Source: Duganella dendranthematis (GTDB lineage Bacteria > Pseudomonadota > Gammaproteobacteria > Burkholderiales > Burkholderiaceae_D). From it: a stretch of 64,000 bases of DNA. How positions within the stretch are numbered: position 1 is the first letter of the stretch; the number at the start of each line of letters is the position of its first letter. A program made the position numbers and the translations under genes. Below, in pieces: positions 35,508-43,853 of this stretch. The notes below the pieces were generated by a model, which searched no databases, had not been told where the DNA came from, and worked only from the letters and a program-made list of their open reading frames with translations. The DNA lies in the NCBI RefSeq assembly GCF_012849375.1, contig NZ_CP051684.1, positions 1-64,000 on the forward strand, given 5' to 3'.

Positions 35508-36188
35508 ATGCAAACCACCTCAACCACCAAAGCCAGCGTGCTGCCCACCGGCGGCGGCGCCCGGCTGCTGGACCCGGCCGACACCCTGGTGCTGCTGCTC
35601 GATCACCAGTCCGGCCTGTTCCAGACCGTCAAGGATATCCCGGTCGCCGACCTGCGCCGCAACGTGTCGATGATCGCCCGCCTGTGCACTTTGCTCAAGA
35701 TCCCGGTGATCACCACCGCGTCCGAGCCGGCCGGCAGCAACGGTCCGCTGATGCCGGAAATCCACGAACTCGCGCCGCATGCCGTCTACGTGCCGCGCAA
35801 AGGCGAAGTCAACGCCTGGGACAACGAAGACTTTGTCGCGCAAGTGCGGGCCACCGGCCGTAAAACGCTGGTGATGGCCGGCGTCTGGACCAGTGTGTGC
35901 GTGATGTTCCCGGCGCTTGACGCCGTCGCGGCGGGCTACGACGTGTATGCCGTCATCGATGCCTCCGGCGACCCCAGCGACATGGCGTCGCGGGTATCGC
36001 TCGCGCGCTTTGTGCAGGGTGGCGTCAAGCCGACCTCCACCAACGCGTTACTGTCGGAACTGCACCGTACCTGGGCACGGCCGGAAGCCGCCGACCTGGC
36101 GCAGCTGTACGCGCTGGTCACGCCGAATTATGCGGCCGTGATGGAGAGCTACGCCCGCGCGCAGCAGGCCGCCAGGGACGCAAGGTAA
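35508..36188 (+). CDS. Isochorismatase-fold hydrolase (YcaC-like)
   Basis: A 226-residue cysteine hydrolase. The catalytic triad is visible: Asp32 (VLLLDHQSGLF), Lys98 (YVPRKGEVNAW) and Cys131 (GVWTSVCVMFPALDA). The segment TASEPAGSNGPLMPEI and the tail fit YcaC-type proteins, whose substrate is unknown. It has a clean AAAGGAG ribosome site and belongs to the hydrolase group started by the LysR gene. Confidence 0.9.
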   Translation: MQTTSTTKASVLPTGGGARLLDPADTLVLLLDHQSGLFQTVKDIPVADLRRNVSMIARLCTLLKIPVITTASEPAGSNGPLMPEIHELAPHAVYVPRKGEVNAWDNEDFVAQVRATGRKTLVMAGVWTSVCVMFPALDAVAAGYDVYAVIDASGDPSDMASRVSLARFVQGGVKPTSTNALLSELHRTWARPEAADLAQLYALVTPNYAAVMESYARAQQAARDAR

Positions 36189-36207
36189 GACAACCGAGGA
36201 GCTTGCC

Positions 36208-36825
36208 ATGGCATATGGATTCATGGATGTTGCACGCACGCCCAGTGTGCAAGCCGCACAGGCGGAGATGGGTGCGGATCACCTGTGGGCTGATTTCAGC
36301 GGGCATCGCGACTTCGATCGCTTCAGCGACCAGGAGGCTGAGTTCATTGCCCAGCAAGACACCTTGTACCTGGCGTCGGTGTCGGAAACGGGTTGGCCGT
36401 ACGTCCAGCATCGCGGCGGGCCGGCCGGCTTCCTGAAAGTGATCGACGAACAAACCCTCGCCTTTGCCGACTATCGCGGCAACCGGCAGTACATCAGCAC
36501 CGGCAATTTCAAGGCCAGCGATCGTGCCTGCATGATCCTGGTCGACTATCCCCGCCGCGCGCGCCTGAAAATTTATGCGCACGTCGAGACCCTGGCGCTG
36601 GGCGCCGATCCGCTACTGACGGAGCGCGTATTGGACAAGGGGTACGGCGCAAAACCGGAACGGATATTCAAGTTGCGACTGCAGGCGTTCGACTGGAATT
36701 GTCCGCAACACATTACCCGGCGCTTCACGGAAGCGCAGATTGCCACCGTGGCGCAACCGCTACGCGAGCGCATCGAGCAGCTGGAGCGGGACAATGCTGC
36801 GCTGCGGGCAAAACTCCATCTTTAA
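36208..36825 (+). CDS. Pyridoxamine-5'-phosphate-oxidase-fold (flavin-binding) protein
   Basis: A 205-residue split-barrel protein of the PNPOx-like family: QEAEFIAQQDTLYLASVSET, GWPYVQHRGGPAGFLKVID, YRGNRQYISTGNF and ACMILVDYPRRARLKIYAHV. Such proteins bind FMN or F420 and act as small-molecule reductases or scavengers. The C-terminal helix (RERIEQLERDNAALRAKL) looks like a short coiled coil. It is 19 bases after the YcaC-like gene. Confidence 0.88.
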   Translation: MAYGFMDVARTPSVQAAQAEMGADHLWADFSGHRDFDRFSDQEAEFIAQQDTLYLASVSETGWPYVQHRGGPAGFLKVIDEQTLAFADYRGNRQYISTGNFKASDRACMILVDYPRRARLKIYAHVETLALGADPLLTERVLDKGYGAKPERIFKLRLQAFDWNCPQHITRRFTEAQIATVAQPLRERIEQLERDNAALRAKLHL

Positions 36826-36838
36826 GGCGAGGGATATC

Positions 36839-37474
36839 ATGGATTCAGTGGCAGCGATCAAGGTAATGGTCTTGCATAGCGAACCGTTTGTCGCAGCGGG
36901 TCTGGTCGAAATGCTGCGCAAGCAGGACGACTTTATATTGCAATCGCCGCCTGCCGGCCAGCCGGACTGGCTGACGCACTCCGCGGCGGACGTGGTGGTG
37001 GCGGATTACGAGGCAGCGCTGGCGTTGCTGGCCATTGTCCAGGGACCGCGCGGCCGGCACGCCACCTCGGCCCGGTTGCTGATATTGAGCGGGCGAGAGA
37101 CCGAGTCCGAGATTCGCCATGCGTTCGCATGCGGCGCGCATGGCTACCACATCCTCGGCGGCAAGTCCGACCAGCTGTTCGACGGCGTCCGCTCGGTGCA
37201 CCGGGGCGTGCGCTATGTGTGTGCGGCAGCCGCGTGCCGTCTGGCCGACAGCATGGCCGGACGCGGCTTGACCGGGCGCGAGAGCGATGTGCTGCGTCTG
37301 GTCACCGAAGGCTGCTGCAACAAGACCGTCGCCCGCAGACTGGCCATCGCGCCGGACACCGTGAAGACCCACATGAAGGCGATTTTCCAGAAACTGGAGG
37401 CGAACAACCGCACCGAGGCGGCCGCTGTCGCGGAACGCCGTGGCCTGTTCAAGCAGCCTGGGGCCAGGGTTTAA
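36839..37474 (+). CDS. LuxR-type regulator with atypical receiver domain
   Basis: A 211-residue protein with a NarL-like layout. The receiver-like half (about 5-125) lacks the usual double aspartate (VMVLHSEPFVAAGL), keeps an aspartate at the phosphoacceptor position (VVVADYEAALALL), and has its lysine displaced (GYHILGGKSDQLF). The output domain is normal (LTGRESDVLRLVTEGCCNKT; APDTVKTHMKAIFQKLEANN). It may respond to something other than phosphorylation. The frame opens earlier, but the ATG at 36839, 13 bases after the PNPOx stop with GGCGAGGG upstream, starts the domain. It closes the plus-strand hydrolase group. Confidence 0.85.
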   Translation: MDSVAAIKVMVLHSEPFVAAGLVEMLRKQDDFILQSPPAGQPDWLTHSAADVVVADYEAALALLAIVQGPRGRHATSARLLILSGRETESEIRHAFACGAHGYHILGGKSDQLFDGVRSVHRGVRYVCAAAACRLADSMAGRGLTGRESDVLRLVTEGCCNKTVARRLAIAPDTVKTHMKAIFQKLEANNRTEAAAVAERRGLFKQPGARV

Positions 37475-37525
37475 CGCAGTCGCAACACGCGGCGGGACCA
37501 CGCGCCCGGCGCGCACCGCGGCGAT

Positions 37526-38731
37526 TCATTCCGACATCGCGTATTTCCGGCAATGCTCAAGATAGCCCGCTTCGTGACTGGCGACCAGCTGAACCACGCT
37601 GTGCCACAACCAGTGTGGCGCGCCGGCGGACTTGGCGGGCTTGCCCATCAGTTCGGTGAGCCAGGCGTGGCGCGTTCCCGCGTCCATTTGCCGCGCATGC
37701 GCGCTACCGACCACATAGGCCAGATAACTGGCAGTCAGCACCGCATCCTCGATGCCCAGCTGTTCAATTTCCAATTTCAGGTCTTGCGGCAACAGTTCGC
37801 GGATAAACACGCCACGCTCCATGAATCGCCGCGCCACCATGCGCTCGCCCAATGCCGGGGTCAGATGACAAGCTCCTTCCGTCACGCGTTTGGCGTTATC
37901 GCGCGGCATGCTGGCACGGCGATAGCGCGGACTGGTCGCCGCCACGGCTTCCTTGATGTCGATTAGTCGGCGCGCGCCGTTGTAATCGACCAGGACGGCA
38001 TAGCGCAGCAAGCCCAACGAGCTGCAGCCTTTGACCCAATACGCGGCGTCGACCACCACAGGACGGCGCGACGTGTCGCCAACCTCACCGCCCGTTACGC
38101 GGGCAAGGATGGCCGGATCGGCAAACATCTCGTCGATCGCGGACCGCTCCGCAGCGCTAATCGGCCAAAAGTTTTTGCCCAGCTGGATGGTCTGGCGGCC
38201 GTCGATGGCCCGCTCGCGCGCCAGCATCTTCCAGGAACGCTGCTGCGCCTGGCGTAAGGCCGTCTTGACCACCTGCGGCTTGACGAAGATCTCTTCGTGA
38301 CCCGGGAAGAACGCCCGCTGATAGCCCAGCAGCATGTGCTGCAGCATGTGCGCGGTGACGATGCCTGGCAGTGATGAGCCGCGCGCGGCGCTGGCGAGCG
38401 ACAGGCCGAGACGAATCAGGTCGTGCGACGGATTGCCGATGGTCGCCTGATCAAAATCGCGCAGGCGCAGCTGAACTTTTCGTTGCGCATCGGCGACCGG
38501 TCCCAGGTTGCCGACGTGGCAGTCGCCGCAGATCCAGATCGCCGGCCCACGCGGCAGCCGTTGTCCCGGCAAGGAGTGTAGCCAGTCATAGTATTGGGCA
38601 GTATTGCCGCGCACGTAGGCGTGCGGCGACCTGGCCATCTTCAGATCCCGGCGCTTGATCAAAGGCGCGCGGCGGCTGTCCGGCGACGGCAAGAGGGAGG
38701 CATCGGTAAATCGCGTCGTAACTTTATCCAT
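37526..38731 (-). CDS. DUF2252 family protein
   Basis: A 401-residue protein with the kinase-like DUF2252 pattern: KMARSPHAYVRGNTAQYYDW, WICGDCHVGNLGPVADA, LRDFDQATIGNPSHDLIRLG, then VKGCSSLGLLRYAVLVDYNG and a C-terminal ASYLAYVVGSAHARQMD. The GDCHVGN and DFD motifs echo aminoglycoside-phosphotransferase-like catalytic loops, but the activity is unknown. The ATG at 38731 begins the conserved region; the frame is open 35 codons further up. It is convergent with the LuxR gene at 36839. Confidence 0.88.
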   Translation of the reverse strand: MDKVTTRFTDASLLPSPDSRRAPLIKRRDLKMARSPHAYVRGNTAQYYDWLHSLPGQRLPRGPAIWICGDCHVGNLGPVADAQRKVQLRLRDFDQATIGNPSHDLIRLGLSLASAARGSSLPGIVTAHMLQHMLLGYQRAFFPGHEEIFVKPQVVKTALRQAQQRSWKMLARERAIDGRQTIQLGKNFWPISAAERSAIDEMFADPAILARVTGGEVGDTSRRPVVVDAAYWVKGCSSLGLLRYAVLVDYNGARRLIDIKEAVAATSPRYRRASMPRDNAKRVTEGACHLTPALGERMVARRFMERGVFIRELLPQDLKLEIEQLGIEDAVLTASYLAYVVGSAHARQMDAGTRHAWLTELMGKPAKSAGAPHWLWHSVVQLVASHEAGYLEHCRKYAMSE

Positions 38732-38844
38732 GGTTCCATTGTGCGGGAAATTGCGTGGCGCCTGAGTGCGCTTTATGACGCCCGTAAAAAATTCCCGCGC
38801 ACGGCTTGCGACTGGTATCGGACAGGCAGCGGTCACAAGTCCTG

Positions 38845-39759
38845 TTAGTTAGCGATCTTGAGCAGCTTGCCATCCTCGGCGCGCGCGTAGCTTTTAAAGA
38901 AAGCCCACATCACTTCATTGTCGGCCAGCCAGCTATGCCCTCCTCCCTCGGTAATGTAGGCGGTGACCTCGGCATTGTCCCGGCAGCCGTCGTAACGCTC
39001 CTGATACAGGGCCGGCGAGATCGCCCGCGTTACGGGAGATGTCTGGCAGTGATTCAGCGTCGCCCATCTGATTTCGGCGGAACGCATCGAGTACTGCCAG
39101 TATGGCGCGCCGCCGCCTTCCATCGGATTGACCGTGTCCTTGTTGCCGGCGAATGCGATGATCGGCAGGGCTGATTCTGGCTGGCAGCTCTCGGGGTCCG
39201 GACGGGCCGGATCCGACTTGAGCGGTGTTCCAGCACGCAGCCCCACCACCGGCGCGATGGCGGCGAAGCGCGTCGATGCGACGCAGCCCAACCAGCTGGT
39301 CTTGCGGCCGCCACCGGAGATGCCGGTGGCGTAGACACGGCTGCGGTCAACGCTGCCCTGCTTGACCAGCGCATTCAGGATGGACAGCATGTATTTGACG
39401 TCGTCCCTGTCGCCTGCGCCGGGAGCCTTGCCACTGACTGTCGCGACGCCCGGCACATTCCACGCAAATCCTTTGTCGAGATGGATTGCGCCCGTCGGCG
39501 CCGCGATGATAAAGCCATGTTTGTCAGCCGCTGCTTGCAAACCGGAGTTGCTTAATATGGATGGTCCATCTCCCGAGCTTCCATGCAGCAGGAACACCAG
39601 CGGCGCTTTCACGCCCGGCTCGACCGACGCGGGACGATACAGCGCAACCGGCAACTCGCCGGGCACCTCGAACTGTCGTACCGTTTGTCCCGTTGCCTGC
39701 GCTGCCAGTCCAAGGGATAAGACTGCGAATGTCGTGGCGAAGCGCTGGTATGCGGTCAT
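38845..39759 (-). CDS. Secreted PHB-depolymerase-like / CE1-type esterase
   Basis: A 304-residue exported alpha/beta hydrolase: signal peptide (FAVLSLGLAAQATGQ), APLVFLLHGSSGDGPSILS (oxyanion region), nucleophile elbow ATGISGGGRKTSW and a C-terminal histidine in YITEGGGHSWLADN. This is the LpqC/feruloyl-esterase type often called polyhydroxybutyrate depolymerase. In this neighbourhood, removal of acetyl or feruloyl groups from plant polysaccharide is the better guess (inference). The ATG at 39759 lies 16 bases upstream of the preceding gene's stop, so the two overlap by frame. Confidence 0.85.
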   Translation of the reverse strand: MTAYQRFATTFAVLSLGLAAQATGQTVRQFEVPGELPVALYRPASVEPGVKAPLVFLLHGSSGDGPSILSNSGLQAAADKHGFIIAAPTGAIHLDKGFAWNVPGVATVSGKAPGAGDRDDVKYMLSILNALVKQGSVDRSRVYATGISGGGRKTSWLGCVASTRFAAIAPVVGLRAGTPLKSDPARPDPESCQPESALPIIAFAGNKDTVNPMEGGGAPYWQYSMRSAEIRWATLNHCQTSPVTRAISPALYQERYDGCRDNAEVTAYITEGGGHSWLADNEVMWAFFKSYARAEDGKLLKIAN

Positions 39760-39775
39760 GTGCTGTTCTCCCGGT

Positions 39776-40711
39776 TCAGTGATCAAATAATCCCAACTGC
39801 GTGTGCAAGCCTAGCATGAATGCATCGGCCACATGGCGCAATGGCGACAAGTCCACGTCCGAGCGGCCATCCCTGATCAGCGCGGCGAAGTGGCGGTACA
39901 GCGACGGATATTCCTTGTCCTCGCCCAGCACTTGCGCAACGCCCTGCCGCCACAGGCTCGCTCCGCCGTCACCGAGCCTGAGCTCTCCGGCGGCGGTCTG
40001 CACCACGATGTCCCAGCGCTGCTGCGTGGTCTCGCGCCAGTCGAAGTCGGCGTGCACCTGCATGCCGTCAGCATCCTGAAAGAATAACTCGGCCATGATG
40101 GGTGCGGCGCGGTTGGCGGGAAAGCCCAGTGTGGCCCGCTGCAGGAACACCCGTGACGGCAGGATCTCGGTGAGAATGGACAGCGCATTGATGCCGGGAT
40201 CAAAAACGCCAAGACCGCCGGCCTGCCAGATCCACTCCTGGCCCGGATGCCATACTCGTACATCTTCGCGCCAGATGATCTGCACGCCCAGCGGCGGCCA
40301 CTCGGCCAGAAACGCCTTGGCCGGCTGCACCGCCGGCGCGTGGCGCGAATGCCAGCTGGCGAACAGCGTGCAGCCTTGCCGTGCAGCCAGCGCCTGCAAA
40401 TCCTCCACCTCGGACAGCGTCGCCCCGGGCGGCTTCTCCATCAGCACATGCTTGCCAGCCAAAAGCGCAGCGCGCGCCGCCATGTACCGATACTGCGGCG
40501 GCACGCACAGGGCCACTGCTTCGATCTTCGGCACCGCCGCCAGCATGTCGTCGATCGAGCGGAAGCCGGGCCAGCCGGCGACGGTGTCGCCCAGGCTGGC
40601 CGACGCCACCAGTTCAAATTCATCGCTCGCCCAAATCGCCGGCAAGTGCTGGTCGCAGGCGATTTTGCCGACGCCCACAATGGCGATCTTGATCGGACGT
40701 TTTTTCTTCAT
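39776..40711 (-). CDS. Gfo/Idh/MocA oxidoreductase, D-galactose 1-dehydrogenase-like
   Basis: A 311-residue NAD(P)-dependent sugar dehydrogenase: nucleotide loop KIAIVGVGKIACDQHLPAI, VLMEKPPGATLSEVEDLQAL with the EKP lysine, the segment SWHSRHAPAVQPAKAFLAEW and GGLGVFDPGINALSILTEIL. The HSRHAPAV segment is characteristic of bacterial D-galactose (and L-arabinose) 1-dehydrogenases, which oxidise the free sugar to its lactone. It overlaps the esterase gene and lies 88 bases downstream of the receptor stop, beyond a terminator. It would process galactose or arabinose released by the surrounding hydrolases. Confidence 0.85.
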   Translation of the reverse strand: MKKKRPIKIAIVGVGKIACDQHLPAIWASDEFELVASASLGDTVAGWPGFRSIDDMLAAVPKIEAVALCVPPQYRYMAARAALLAGKHVLMEKPPGATLSEVEDLQALAARQGCTLFASWHSRHAPAVQPAKAFLAEWPPLGVQIIWREDVRVWHPGQEWIWQAGGLGVFDPGINALSILTEILPSRVFLQRATLGFPANRAAPIMAELFFQDADGMQVHADFDWRETTQQRWDIVVQTAAGELRLGDGGASLWRQGVAQVLGEDKEYPSLYRHFAALIRDGRSDVDLSPLRHVADAFMLGLHTQLGLFDH

Positions 40712-40737
40712 GACGCAGACTCCTGTTTTGTGCGCGC

Positions 40738-40766
40738 AAAAAAAAAGCAGGGAGCAAGCTCCCTGC
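40738..40766 (-). terminator. Intrinsic terminator of the TonB-receptor gene
   Basis: GCAGGGAGC and GCTCCCTGC (40747-40766) form a perfect 9-base stem with a 2-base centre, followed on the minus strand by nine T residues (40738-40746). It separates the receptor from the dehydrogenase/esterase pair. Confidence 0.95.
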
Positions 40767-40798
40767 GGAAGTACTACACTGGAGCGGATAACGCGACG

Positions 40799-43540
40799 TT
40801 ACAGCTTGAAGCGCAAGCCAAGCGAGTAGACGGCCGGGTCGTAACGGATATCGCGTGCGAACTGTTGGTAGCCGCTATAGCTTTCATAGGCGGCGTGCGT
40901 CAGGTTCCAGGCGTTGAATTGCAAAGACAGGTGTGGGTTGATTTCGTACCCGATCGACAGATCGACCTGGGTCCGCGGACGCACCACATTGGTCGCCGGC
41001 AGCTGGATGCCGCCATTGTTCAGCGACTCGACATAGCTGTCTCGGCGGGAATAGGCCAGGCGGCCACTCAGTCCAAACTTCTCGTAGATCAGCGCCACGT
41101 TGGCGTTCTTCTTGGCGACATTGGTCAACGGCGTCACCGTGTAGTCGCTGCCATTGAGGGTATTGGCGCTTTCCGTGGTGCCGGTGATCCACGTGTAGTT
41201 GGCCTGTACGCCCAGTCCCGACAGCACGCCCGGCAGGAAGTCGAGGAACTTCTGCGCCGACAGCTCGTAACCATGCAGCTTGCCCTTGCCGGCATTTTGC
41301 GGCCGGGTCACGGTGTAATCGAGGCCGTTGATGCTCTCCACCTGCGAGAACGGCTGCAGGTAGCCATCGATGCGGCGGTCGAAGTACGCGACCGATGCAT
41401 AGCCGTTGTTGTCGAAGTAGCGCTCCAGCGTGATGTCGAAGGACTTCGATTCGACCGGCTTCAGAGTCGGATTACCGGCGGTACCGTAGCCCGGGCGGTT
41501 GATCGACGGTGGCGTCAGCGACAGCGCGGGATTCAGCGAAGCGAAATCCGGACGGGTCACGGTCTTGCCCCAGCCGATGTGCGACATCCAGTCGCTGGCC
41601 CAGTCCACCTTGGCGCTGATGCTCGGCAGGACGTCGGTGTGCGAGGTGCTCAGATCGATATTGCTGATGGTGTCGCCGATGCGGCTGTTGCCGCTCAAAT
41701 CGCGCTGGACACGGCTCACGCGCACGCCGGCCAGACCAGAAACGCCGACCGAGCCGACATCGAAACCGTAGTTGGCCATGCCATAGCCGGTGTAGGTTTT
41801 CTCGGTCTGCTTGAACAGGCGGTTGGGATCGTCCGGCAGGCGGCCCGCCGCCAGGCCGTAGTACTTGCGTACCTGGTCGCGGTTATCCAGCAGGAAGTCG
41901 GTCGACGGCGTCGCGAAGGCGCCGCCCAGACGCTCCACGCCCGGCACCACCGAATTAAACCCCGGCCCGAATACGCTGACCGGCACCGGACGCGCACCGC
42001 CCGGCGTATCGACACCGCCTTCGGCGCCGTGGTACTCGGCGTCGCGCGACGACAGGCGCAATCCGCCCGACAGCTTGCTGATGAAGCCTTCGCCGAGGCG
42101 ATAGCTGACATCATTGCGCCATTGGACCTGGCGGCCGCTGCTCTCGTTCCACGACTGGAAGAAGCCGCGCAGCACATATTGATTCGGATCGCTCAGGGCA
42201 TCCGGATGGCCCGGCGTGGAACCGGAGAAGCCACCGTGGCCGCTGGCGTCCAGGCCGACCACGTGCAAGCTCGCATTCGGCACGCTCTGGTCGACGATGA
42301 TGCGGTCATCGGTGAACTTGGAGTAGGTGAACGCCAGGTCGGTGCTGGCCTGCCATGGACCATCCTTGTATTTGGCGCCGAAGCTGCCATAGGCGGTATC
42401 GGTCTTCTGCTGGTGCGCCTGGGTGCTGGACGCTGTGTACGGCGTGTTGCCATCAGCGGCGGCCAGCACGTCGGCCGAAGCGATCGGGCAGGCGTGGCCA
42501 CGGCTGGTGTTGCAGTAGTCGCCGTCCGGCGCCAGCACCACATTGGTGGCGGCAAAGCCGTCGCGCGCCACGCCGAACAGGTAGTCTTCCGCGCTGCGGC
42601 TGCGGTAGCCCATGTAGATCATCTGGCTGTCCAGTTCCAGCTTGTCGTTCGGCTTCCATTGCAGCGCGCCGTGCAGCTGCTGGCGTTCGCGCTCGCCGGA
42701 GTTGTACACGCCGCCCGGGAACGGCATCACCGCCGCCGTGGTGGCGCCGCCCTTGGCCTTTTCGGCCGCCAGGTTCGGATTGCTCGGGTCGTCGCGATAG
42801 GCCGTGCCATCGGCGCGCACCTGCCACAGGCCGGCGCCGCCCGGCTCGGCGAGCCACTGCACCGGATTGACGAAGCGATCCTTGACATAGGTGCCGTCCA
42901 GCAGTGCGCCGACGTCGCCATGCTCGGTCTTCCAGCGGTTGGAGATCAGGCCACCCAACGAGGGATCGGTGTACGACTTGGCGCTGGTGCCGCGCGGGTG
43001 AACATTGACGCCGTCGGCGAAACCGGACGCGCTCAGGCCCTTGAAGTCGAACGGTTTGCGCAGCCGCACGTCCATCAGGCCAGCGATGCCGCCCTCCTGC
43101 TGGTTGGGCGTGGCCGACTTGAAGACGTCCAGCCCGGCCACGCCCTCGATGCGCAGATCCTGATAAGACAGGCGGCGGCCGTCGCCGGTGAAGATTTCGT
43201 TGCCGTTGATGGTGGTGGCCAGATCCGGCAGGCCGCGTATCAGTACGCTGTTTACTTCGCTGGCGGTACGGCTGACCTGTACGCCGGGAATGCGCTGCAG
43301 CGCCTCGCCCACCGAGCGGTCGGGGAATTTGCCGATGTCCTCGGCGTTGATGGAATCGACCACCTGGTCGGCGGTGCGCTTGATGTCTTCGGCCTTGCGT
43401 ACGCTCTGGCGGATGCCCGACACCACCACGGTGGTGCCCTCGCCGGTGCTGTCGGCCGGCTGCTGCTGCGCCCATGCCGGTACGCCTGCCAATACACTCA
43501 GCAACGCCGCGGCGAGCGGCGTTCTTTTGAACTGTTGCAT
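40799..43540 (-). CDS. TonB-dependent receptor of the Xanthomonas/Caulobacter carbohydrate type
   Basis: A 913-residue outer-membrane receptor: signal peptide ending PAWAQ, plug domain (IRQSVRKAEDIKRTADQVVD; INAEDIGKFPDRSVGEALQR; IPGVQVSRTASEVNSVLIRG) and a long barrel ending YSLGLRFKL. The opening segment (SIRxS-KAEDIKR, then INAEDIGKFPD) is the hallmark of the TonB-Xanth-Caul family, which imports plant oligosaccharides. The 300 bases upstream carry several palindromes related to sites in front of the sugar operon at 44987, so both are probably under the ArsR-type regulator next door. Confidence 0.93.
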   Translation of the reverse strand: MQQFKRTPLAAALLSVLAGVPAWAQQQPADSTGEGTTVVVSGIRQSVRKAEDIKRTADQVVDSINAEDIGKFPDRSVGEALQRIPGVQVSRTASEVNSVLIRGLPDLATTINGNEIFTGDGRRLSYQDLRIEGVAGLDVFKSATPNQQEGGIAGLMDVRLRKPFDFKGLSASGFADGVNVHPRGTSAKSYTDPSLGGLISNRWKTEHGDVGALLDGTYVKDRFVNPVQWLAEPGGAGLWQVRADGTAYRDDPSNPNLAAEKAKGGATTAAVMPFPGGVYNSGERERQQLHGALQWKPNDKLELDSQMIYMGYRSRSAEDYLFGVARDGFAATNVVLAPDGDYCNTSRGHACPIASADVLAAADGNTPYTASSTQAHQQKTDTAYGSFGAKYKDGPWQASTDLAFTYSKFTDDRIIVDQSVPNASLHVVGLDASGHGGFSGSTPGHPDALSDPNQYVLRGFFQSWNESSGRQVQWRNDVSYRLGEGFISKLSGGLRLSSRDAEYHGAEGGVDTPGGARPVPVSVFGPGFNSVVPGVERLGGAFATPSTDFLLDNRDQVRKYYGLAAGRLPDDPNRLFKQTEKTYTGYGMANYGFDVGSVGVSGLAGVRVSRVQRDLSGNSRIGDTISNIDLSTSHTDVLPSISAKVDWASDWMSHIGWGKTVTRPDFASLNPALSLTPPSINRPGYGTAGNPTLKPVESKSFDITLERYFDNNGYASVAYFDRRIDGYLQPFSQVESINGLDYTVTRPQNAGKGKLHGYELSAQKFLDFLPGVLSGLGVQANYTWITGTTESANTLNGSDYTVTPLTNVAKKNANVALIYEKFGLSGRLAYSRRDSYVESLNNGGIQLPATNVVRPRTQVDLSIGYEINPHLSLQFNAWNLTHAAYESYSGYQQFARDIRYDPAVYSLGLRFKL

Positions 43541-43853
43541 GTCTGTGTCTCCACTATTTGTATAGGACGACTGCTCCCGTGCAGACCCGGTATGCCCTGG
43601 CGAGCTACTGATACCGGATGCCTCCAGCGCGTTGCACGGCGCGTCATCGCTTTATATATTCGTTATGGGCGGCAATCTCGCAAACTTCTTTGCGACAGTG
43701 CCCTAGTAACGCTGCAATAGTGAAGCTATTTGATTTTTATTTCAAGAATATTTGCGACTAATGGCGAAATATCACTGAAATTTGGTGAGGTAGACGTTTC
43801 CCGCCCTAAGCAACAACAAAAGTTGTTGGAAAAACGTCACGCTTGATAGTCAA
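43541..43853. promoter_or_regulatory. Intergenic control region of the carbohydrate receptor
   Basis: No gene is seen in these 313 bases. They hold a perfect palindrome TCGCAAA-CTTC-TTTGCGA (43678-43695), a second copy of its half-site within AATATTTGCGACT (43747-43759), and a third inverted repeat CAACAA-AAG-TTGTTG (43814-43828). TTTGCGAC occurs at 43689 and 43751, and AATATTTGYGACT recurs at 44944 before the sugar operon. The region probably contains the receptor promoter and regulator binding sites. Confidence 0.6.

Noticed and set aside
40247..43720. 1157-codon open frame on the plus strand
   Set aside because: It runs antisense to the TonB receptor and through the terminator into the dehydrogenase gene. 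The minus-strand proteins have clear domains and this frame has none.
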